NCBI RefSeq assembly: GCF_964340395.1
Contig: NC_135557.1
Coordinates: 24,308,875 to 24,321,374 of the forward strand
DNA length: 12,500 nucleotides
Reading direction: 5' to 3'
Source: Glandiceps talaboti
Lineage: Eukaryota > Hemichordata > Enteropneusta > Spengelidae
Part shown: positions 7,061 through 12,500 of the stretch, in pieces
Numbering within the stretch: position 1 is the first letter of the stretch
How the letters are laid out: every line of letters starts with the position of its first letter
The notes under the pieces: model-generated
What the model was told of the DNA's origin: nothing
Seen by the model: the letters and a program-made list of their open reading frames with translations, nothing else
The model's database searches: none
Translations under genes and position numbers: made by a program

Positions 7061-9651
7061 CCTTACTCATTGTCTGTCTGCCTACCCACCTGACCACCAC
7101 TCCATCCACCCACTCTCCAACCAACCCACCAACCCATACACATACCCACCTACCTTCCTACTACTGTAACGTGATCGACAGTCAGTCATGTTTTTACATT
7201 GACAAGAATATTTGAGGACAAATTGTTAAGGTTACTATGGAAACTGAATTACTTGTTACAAAACTTACATCCAGTACAGTGATTGTCAGAGCAGCATTCA
7301 ATTTCACTTCCTGTAACGAAAAAAAGAATAAATTTATATCGCTATGTTTGATAAATTACCGTTCATAATATATATCAGGCTAACCCACAATGCAATTGGC
7401 TCTCATGAATAGTTAATTGAGACGCCAAAGCAGAATAGAGTGGTTGGAACATGAAGAATGAATTACTGAAAAAAAAAACATTTTAGATGTAAATTATTCA
7501 TAATATCAGATATTAAATATTGTTATTTGAAATGATTAAGTATGTTTTCATAGTTCTATTACCATAAATATATTTTGGTTTGACTACCGTAGACGTAAAG
7601 GTACAAGTTGTCACCTTTCTAAGAACCTTACCTTTAACCTCATGTGACCAATTTAACTAATTACCCTAACCCCACCTTTAACCTTAACCCATAATCTAAC
7701 CATTAACATGAACTCTAATCCCTCACCCGTACTCTAATCCCTCACCCGTACTCTAATCCCTCACCCGTACTCTAATCCCTCACCCGTATTCTAATCCCTA
7801 AGCTGTACTCTAATCCCTCACCCGTACTCTAATCCCTCACCTGTACTCTAATCCCTCACCAGTACTCTAATCCCTCACCCGTACTCTAATCCCTAAGCTG
7901 TACTCTAATCCCCACCCGTACTCTAATCCCTAAACTGTACTCTAATCCCCACCCGTACTCTAATGCCTCACCCGTACTCTAATCCCTCACCCGTACTCTA
8001 ATCCCTCACCCGTACTCTAATCCCTAAGCTGTACTCTAATCCCCACCCGTACTCTAATCCCTCACCCGTACTCTAATCCCTAAGCTGTACTCTAATCCCT
8101 AAGCTGTACTCTAATCCCTCACCCGTACTCTAATCCCTCACCAGTACTCTAATCCCTAAGCTGTACTCTAATCCCTCACCCGTACTCTAATCCCTCACCC
8201 GTACTCTAATCCCTCACCCGTACTCTAATCCCTAAACTGTACTCTAATCCCTCACCCGTACTCTAATCCCTCACCCGTACTCTAATCCATCACCCGTACT
8301 CTAATCCCTCACCCGTACTCTAATCCCTAAGCTGTACTCTAATCCCTCAACCATACTCTAATCCCTCACCTGTACTCTAATCCCTCACCCATACTCTAAT
8401 CCCTCACCCGTACTCTAATCCCTCACCCGTACTCTAATCCCTCACCCGTACTCTAATCCCTCACCAGTACTCTAATCCCTCACCCGTACTCTAATCCCTC
8501 ACCCATACTCTAATCCCTCACCCGTACTCTAATCCCTCACCCGTACTCTAATCCCTAAACTGTACTCTAATCCCTCACCCGTACTCTAATCCCTCACCCG
8601 TACTCTAATCCATCACCCGTACTCTAATCCCTCACCCGTACTCTAATCCCTAAGCTGTACTCTAATCCCTCAACCATACTCTAATCCCTCACCTGTACTC
8701 TAATCCCTCACCCATACTCTAATCCCTCACCCGTACTCTAATCCCTCACCCGTACTCTAATCCCTCACCCATACTCTAATCCCTCACCCGTACTCTAATC
8801 CCTAAGCCGTACTCTTATTAATCCTTATTTATAATCCCTATTTAGATACAAACATTCATATATGATGCCCTCTTACCAGTTTTGATTCCGTACAGGTTAA
8901 TTACATTTGAGACGCTTGTGCAACTTTCTGAACATGTGCGAGTGATGGTCAAGATGTTGGCCGCATATGCATGAATAATCTAATTAAAAAAGACAATGAA
9001 TTGTTAGTATATAATTGACTGAGCTGGCTGTAAAAGTAACCTCTCTGTAACAATCCATGCTATCAATAGGATAGTATTTGAAATGAGGATATTAGGATGG
9101 ACAAGAAAATTAAAATTAATATATACAAGTTAACAACAATTATAATTGGTAATTAGCCTACCTGTAGGCTTCAAGGACTTTCACTACTACACTATTCTGC
9201 TATCCGTTTTGATTTTTTGAATTTTCGATCTATTATGACAATTAGGATAGCGTAATAGTGTAGTAGCGACAGTCCTTGAAGCCTACAGGTCATCGTTGCA
9301 AACCACGACCGTTTTACGGTACCGTTCTTAACGAGCCAGTCCCTACTTTTATTTCGAAGTGTAGTGGTAGAAATAATAACTCTGGTTTGCGAGAATGCCT
9401 ACAGGTAGGCAAAAGCGGTATTGACTAAAATAACAATGAATCCATAGGTTACATCTCAATAACGTTTATATCATGAACTACATAAAACAAAAGAGAAATG
9501 TATCGTTTACAATTGACAAATGTTAGACATTCGTAAGAATGCACCGACAGTTTGACAGTCAAAGTGCCTGAAATTACCCAAGACTTTACTACGTGACAGC
9601 TTGTTGCTAGTCCATGTAAAATGTGGTTGTTATTCATTTTGTTGAGAGAGC

Positions 9652-9715
<64 letters not shown>

Positions 9716-9763
9716 GTGACAAAAAGACATAGACACAGATGCAGTGACAGACAGACGGATAGG

Positions 9764-9851
<88 letters not shown>

Positions 9852-10421
9852 CATGAGAGAGACTAGGGTAACATGTAAATCGGTTGATGTAAAGCACATT
9901 AAAAAATGAAGTATATGATTGTTGTTAACAGCTTACCTCACATTGGCCAGAGCATGTAGTTGTAGCAGTTTGACTAGTTGGTGTATCACATGGACCAGTT
10001 GATGCTAGCAATGTGGATACACAGTCATAGCATTCTATGGCCATGACATTATCTACAATACAAGAAACAAAATTTGGTATTGCATTATGGATATACTGTC
10101 TGTCTGTTTGCCTGCCTGCCTGCATGCATGCATGCATGCATGCATGTATGTATGTATGTATGTATGTATGTATGTATGTATGTATGTATGTATGTATGTA
10201 TGTATGTATGTATGTATGTATGTATGTATGTATGTATGTATGTATGTATGTATGTATATAAAATATAACATACACACTCATATAAACCTCTTTTCAAACA
10301 CACACACATACACACATATTTATATCTGATATATATGTTTATATAGATAAATACATAAAATACAATACTTACTGTGAGCCACTGAGACCAACACAATCAA
10401 GATTGTCAATTTCCCAAACAT
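6328..10421 (-). CDS. GPI-anchored Ly6/uPAR-type three-finger protein, gene B (complete)
   Basis: Five coding exons join to 456 nt, 151 residues: 10373-10421, 9937-10052, 8877-8979, 7269-7310, 6328-6473, intron phases 1, 0, 1, 1. Residues 1-21 are a signal peptide (MFGKLTILIVLVSVAH, cleavage likely after Val-Met-Ala). Residues 22-103 are an LU domain with all ten cysteines (24, 27, 38, 50, 54, 71, 75, 95, 96, 101) in family order and ending ECCSDNHCTG. Residues 104-131 are a Gly/Asp/Ser/Asn linker. Residues 132-151 are a hydrophobic tail, so a GPI attachment site around Ser127-Asn130 is inferred. Family knowledge places such proteins outside the cell, where they bind receptors, channels or other proteins; no ligand is indicated. 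Oddity: the Asn that normally follows the last LU cysteine is Thr102. Gene A downstream is its tandem paralogue. Confidence 0.9.
6586..6905. repeat. Degenerate GTA/GTR trinucleotide array
   Basis: About 320 bp of interspersed GTA, GTG and AAT triplets (TAGTGGTAGTAA variants) in gene B intron 4. On the transcribed sense (minus) strand it is an ACTACC-rich run. A 69-codon all-Val/Ile frame in it is a repeat artefact. Confidence 0.95.
6952..7165. repeat. ATTC array, AATC array, then degenerate C-rich repeat
   Basis: ATTC units run from about 6956 to 7012 and switch to AATC units until 7060. From 7061 to about 7165 there is an irregular CCAC/CCAT/CTAC-rich stretch that looks like decayed tetranucleotides. 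All lies in gene B intron 4. Confidence 0.93.
7269..7310 (-). CDS. Gene B coding exon 4 (42-bp microexon, Cys 8-10)
   Basis: The acceptor is TTCGTTACAG before 7310; the donor is GGAT|GTAAGT at 7268. Phase 1 in and phase 1 out; it encodes SEIECCSDNHCTG plus split codons. CC-xxxx-C is the hallmark end of an LU domain. Both other frames break the motif and one has an immediate stop. Too short to appear as an open frame by itself. Confidence 0.9.
7311..7711. other. Gene B intron 3, 3' part
   Basis: No exon was recognised. From about 7619 to 7711 the plus strand has loose CCTAACC/CCTTAACC-like runs that grade into the 19-bp minisatellite and may be its ancestor. The pattern is too irregular to be telomeric repeat. 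Confidence 0.6.
7712..8816. repeat. 19-bp minisatellite, about 58 copies
   Basis: Unit TACTCTAATCCCTCACCCG, with 18-bp variants lacking one T (CCCCACCCG) and sequence variants ending AAGCTG, AAACTG, CACCTG, CACCAG, CACCCA or CAACCA. It fills most of gene B intron 3. A higher-order period of 323 bp (17 units) is visible: 8183-8447 and 8506-8770 read as identical over 265 bp. On the sense strand each unit reads CGGGTGAGGGATTAGAGTA, so the pre-mRNA carries about a hundred GGG runs. Equal-length units without unique spacers exclude a CRISPR array. Confidence 0.97.
8877..8979 (-). CDS. Gene B coding exon 3 (Cys 6-7)
   Basis: The acceptor is CTTTTTTAATTAG before 8979; the donor is ACTG|GTAAGA at 8876. 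Phase 0 in, phase 1 out, exactly what exons 2 and 4 require. It encodes residues 56-89 plus the first base of Gly90, including ITRTCSESC and NLYGIKT, matching the (R)xCxxxC and YG-x-x-T segment between LU cysteines 5 and 8. It was found by looking for an exon with those phases and cysteines, so the fit is a real test of the model. Confidence 0.86.
9156..9408. mobile_element. Fold-back (MITE-like) element
   Basis: The arms 9160-9205 and 9245-9290 are inverted copies, 46 bp each with four mismatches, around a 39-bp loop. The outer motif GCCTACCTGTAGGC at 9156-9169 recurs inverted as GCCTACAGGTAGGC at 9395-9408, and GCAAACCA (9298-9305) recurs inverted near 9382. The layout suggests a nested non-autonomous DNA transposon, or a fold-back element plus a solo end. 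No transposase is present. No target-site duplication was established. It sits in gene B intron 2. Confidence 0.65.
9652..9850. repeat. GACA tetranucleotide array
   Basis: Two blocks of ACAG units (9652-9717 and about 9766-9850) are joined by a degenerate stretch. Open frames of 77-95 codons on both strands come from this array and are artefacts. It lies in gene B intron 2. Confidence 0.97.
9937..10052 (-). CDS. Gene B coding exon 2 (Cys 1-5)
   Basis: 116 bp. The acceptor is CTTGTATTGTAG before 10052; the donor is TGTGAG|GTAAGC at 9936. Phase 1 in, phase 0 out, as in gene A. It encodes residues 17-55 with IECYDC, STGPC, TTTC and SGQCE. It is nine bases shorter than the gene A exon, a gap of three residues between cysteines 2 and 3. 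Confidence 0.92.
10095..10260. repeat. CTGT/CATG/GTAT microsatellite in gene B intron 1
   Basis: CTGT and GCCT units (10096-10120), CATG units (10121-10145) and GTAT units to about 10258. Gene A intron 1 holds the same classes of repeat but with the GTAT-type block in the opposite orientation relative to the gene. All long open frames here are artefacts. Confidence 0.97.
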
Positions 10422-10443
10422 CTTCAAACTAGTACGTACTATC
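10373..10443 (-). CDS. Gene B exon with 22-nt leader and signal peptide
   Basis: The coding part is 10373-10421: 16 codons plus one base, ending CAC A|GTAAGT. The leader 10422-10443 is 22 nt after ATTACAG at 10444-10450, matching gene A. It encodes MFGKLTILIVLVSVAH. A non-coding first exon upstream is inferred. Confidence 0.83.
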
Positions 10444-11851
10444 CTGTAATATGAAATAGATTGTGTGTTATTAGAAGCCAAATTTCATTAGAATCTGAAT
10501 TCGTTTTGCTACCTATCACCAAGTACACAATACGTTTTAGCATTTTAATCATTAAAATATAGATATATCCAATATTAATCAGTTCTATATTTAAACCTGA
10601 TTTAGACGTTGGGGAATTTGTTTATCAAATAACCAAAGATATGATCACTAAAACGTGGCCAATCACTTATAAAAAGACACTGTATCTGTTAATTAGTGGT
10701 CATTGTTAATTATAGGTAGTGTAGTGACAATTTTTAATCTTGAGTGAAAACTTGGTTTAGAATCTGTCATCATGTTAAAACTGTACTAGTTGTAACTGGT
10801 GTATAATTTTTTGATCATTCAACCACAATATATTGACTAAAATTTTTTAAAATACCAGTAATTAGACATGTTAATCGGTGGTTGATATTATCTATAAACA
10901 GTTCAGAAACAGGTTGATATCATGATCATCACTGAGGGGCGCTGATTTTTGTTTGCGGACCCACAAATGAATTTAATTGTATTTCTCGTGTATACCGTCG
11001 ACGTCTACACAAAATATGTGTACCCACAGGTGATGCAGTACCTGTTGAGGTGTACAATATTACAAGTAAATTTTTCTACCTAACAAACTATTTTCGAAAA
11101 AAAAGAAGAAAAAAGTTTAGATTCAGCTTAAATTCCTACAGTGAGTATATTCAATATAGATGCAGTAATCAACAGTTTTGGTATCTTAGGCGTGTAGCTG
11201 ATACCTAAGTTTCCGCAGTAGTATTAGCTAGCATATATATAAAAGAAGTCTTGCCATTGAGTTGATGTAATCTAAAAATAGATTTGTGTAATGTCTGCGT
11301 GCATCAATCTGACTTGATATGGGTCTACCTATGTCTGTGTGCAGACATATCTACCTGTGGTTCATCTGATATTCAAGATCATTAATTGTTATTCAGCAGA
11401 TCGAAAACTACTAATAAGCAAGGCCTTCCTCCGTAAAGAGTTGGGGACTGTCTCAGTCTTTAATTTGCCAACATTGCTGATCTAATACTTTTTCGACTTG
11501 AGGAGGACTGCTATGAAAAACAACTTTTTAACAATTATACACAAAAAAATTCTTTTCCGCTTACTCGAATTATGTAATCGTGTTACACGTAACTGCCAAC
11601 AGTACAGTTAGTAATTAAATTGATTGGCACGTAACTTTATTGTTCATCGTTATATATTTGACCTAGATAAAGATATCTTACAGTAATTGTCCTTGTTTGG
11701 GTTTCAAGTGTACTCTTACTGTAACATACAGCTTATTCTTGTCTAACCGTTGACACCAACCAACCAACCAACCAACCAAGTGATTCTCTCGCATTTTAGG
11801 ATTTCGCAAGAACGCTTTGACATAAGTACATAGCTCAGTAAAGACAACTAA

Positions 11852-11859
11852 TGACGTCA
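11852..11859. promoter_or_regulatory. Perfect TGACGTCA (CRE/ATF-type) site
   Basis: The eight-base palindrome matches the full consensus bound by CREB/ATF bZIP factors in animals. It is upstream of gene B, about 1.4 kb from the signal-peptide exon. Binding is inferred only. Confidence 0.4.
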
Positions 11860-12291
11860 GACGGATATCATTATCGAAAATATCAGTTTAACCATGCGTC
11901 ATTTAGAAGTGTCTGTCGTGAAATATAAACCCGGGCATTTTATATGACCTAAGGGTGGGTTTAAGAAGTGAACGCCGAATAATGTCAACCACGTACACAA
12001 GACAAAGATCAAATAAACCCCTTCCAATAGGGAACTCTTTTCAAGGTTGCCATAGTAATGGTAAATCCTCCCTATGCATGTATTAAAGGCACTTGTAGTA
12101 AGTGGTGTATATACCACCATAATGTTATATAAAACATGAAAGAAAGTGTGTACTAGTAGAATCTTAATAGACTCCAATTAAATTGACGGTGACATATGTG
12201 TTTTAAATGTTTAGCCCGATTTACAAATATGCCGTATCTTATTTCCACACACTTTGATTGCATTCTTTAAATTTAGGAATGACAATCGTAG

Positions 12292-12299
12292 TGACGTCA
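12292..12299. promoter_or_regulatory. Second perfect TGACGTCA site
   Basis: Identical palindrome 440 bp from the first. A plus-strand TATAAAT lies about 10 bp after it, closer than usual for a CRE and TATA pair, so it is not called as a promoter. Confidence 0.4.
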
Positions 12300-12500
12300 T
12301 AGAAGTAGTATAAATTGAATACCCTTTCGTTTTTGACAATAGGTTTTTAAAGTAGTAAAAGAACAATTCACTATTTGAATTCACTCGGCGATTGTTTACC
12401 TAAGGTCACAGAAATTCGGTTAAACCTTATAATATGTAAGACGTAGAACACATGTGCACTCACAATCACAAACTACTTTGGCAGGTACATAGTACTTTTT

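Larger units (their letters stand above)
10451..12500. other. Upstream of gene B, non-coding as far as visible
   Basis: No Ly6-type coding exon or other known domain was recognised on either strand. It should contain gene B's first exon and promoter. A 92-codon minus-strand frame at 11899-12177 shows no known motif and is not called. Minor features are a CCAA run at 11758-11779 and a stem-loop at 11330-11349 (TATGTCTG / CAGACATA). Confidence 0.55.

Noticed and set aside
7712-8816. CRISPR array or telomeric repeat
   Set aside because: Units are contiguous with no unique spacers, and the 19-bp unit is not a telomere motif. The host is also clearly an animal.
9560-9622. Alternative gene B exon 3 in 9420-9640 (for example after TAATTTCAG)
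   Set aside because: All acceptors tried there gave an early stop in the required phase 0 or lacked the two expected cysteines; 8877-8979 fits both.
9449-9899. Cys/Leu/Ser/Val and Asp/Arg/Gln/Thr repeat frames
   Set aside because: Translation of the GACA array within gene B intron 2.
10037-10396. Tyr/Ile/His/Thr and Met/Tyr/Val/Cys repeat frames
   Set aside because: Translation of the GTAT array; only the ends of these frames overlap true exons of gene B.
11234-11243. Plus-strand TATATATAAAAG as a promoter
   Set aside because: No gene was recognised downstream on the plus strand; such strings are common in AT-rich DNA.
11899-12177. 92-codon minus-strand frame with hydrophobic stretches
   Set aside because: No domain or splice pattern recognised; could be part of an old repeat, but unsupported.

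Overview
This window is nuclear DNA from an animal, most likely a marine or other invertebrate. It is AT-rich, mostly non-coding and full of microsatellites and minisatellites. It has GT-AG introns, a degraded non-LTR retrotransposon fragment and a tRNA-derived SINE-like element, and no bacterial gene layout. The exact clade cannot be fixed from the sequence. Almost all long open frames here are translated simple repeats and are not genes.

The real genes are two tandem paralogues on the minus strand, split into short exons. Both encode small secreted or membrane-anchored cysteine-rich proteins of the Ly6/uPAR (LU, three-finger) family. Gene B (about 10443 down to 6328) can be assembled completely from five coding exons: 10373-10421, 9937-10052, 8877-8979, 7269-7310 and 6328-6473. 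Their intron phases (1, 0, 1, 1) all fit, giving a 151-residue protein. It has a signal peptide, a ten-cysteine LU domain, a Gly/Asp/Ser/Asn-rich linker and a hydrophobic C-terminus that looks like a GPI-attachment signal. Gene A (1193 down to 315, continuing off the left edge) shows the matching first two coding exons, 1120-1171 and 315-439. Both genes have a splice-acceptor-like ATTACAG exactly 22 nt before the ATG, which suggests a non-coding first exon further upstream that was not located.

Layout: 1-326 is a 58-bp minisatellite that includes the end of gene A's second exon and its 5' splice site. 440-1119 is gene A's first intron, mostly tetranucleotide repeats. 1194-6327 is intergenic, with a 134-bp direct duplication, a roughly 271-bp degenerate tandem repeat, a SINE-like element (about 4060-4288), a hairpin, and a LINE C-terminal fragment (4994-5171) with an 11-bp tail repeat. 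6328-10443 is gene B. Its introns hold GTA-type, ATTC/AATC, GACA and GTAT arrays, a 1.1-kb 19-bp minisatellite with a 323-bp higher-order repeat, and a fold-back element (about 9156-9408). 10444-12500 is probably the upstream region of gene B; no coding exon was recognised there, but it has two perfect TGACGTCA sites.

The two genes probably belong to a larger local Ly6 cluster: same strand, same order, same exon design. Nothing shows what ligand or receptor they act on.
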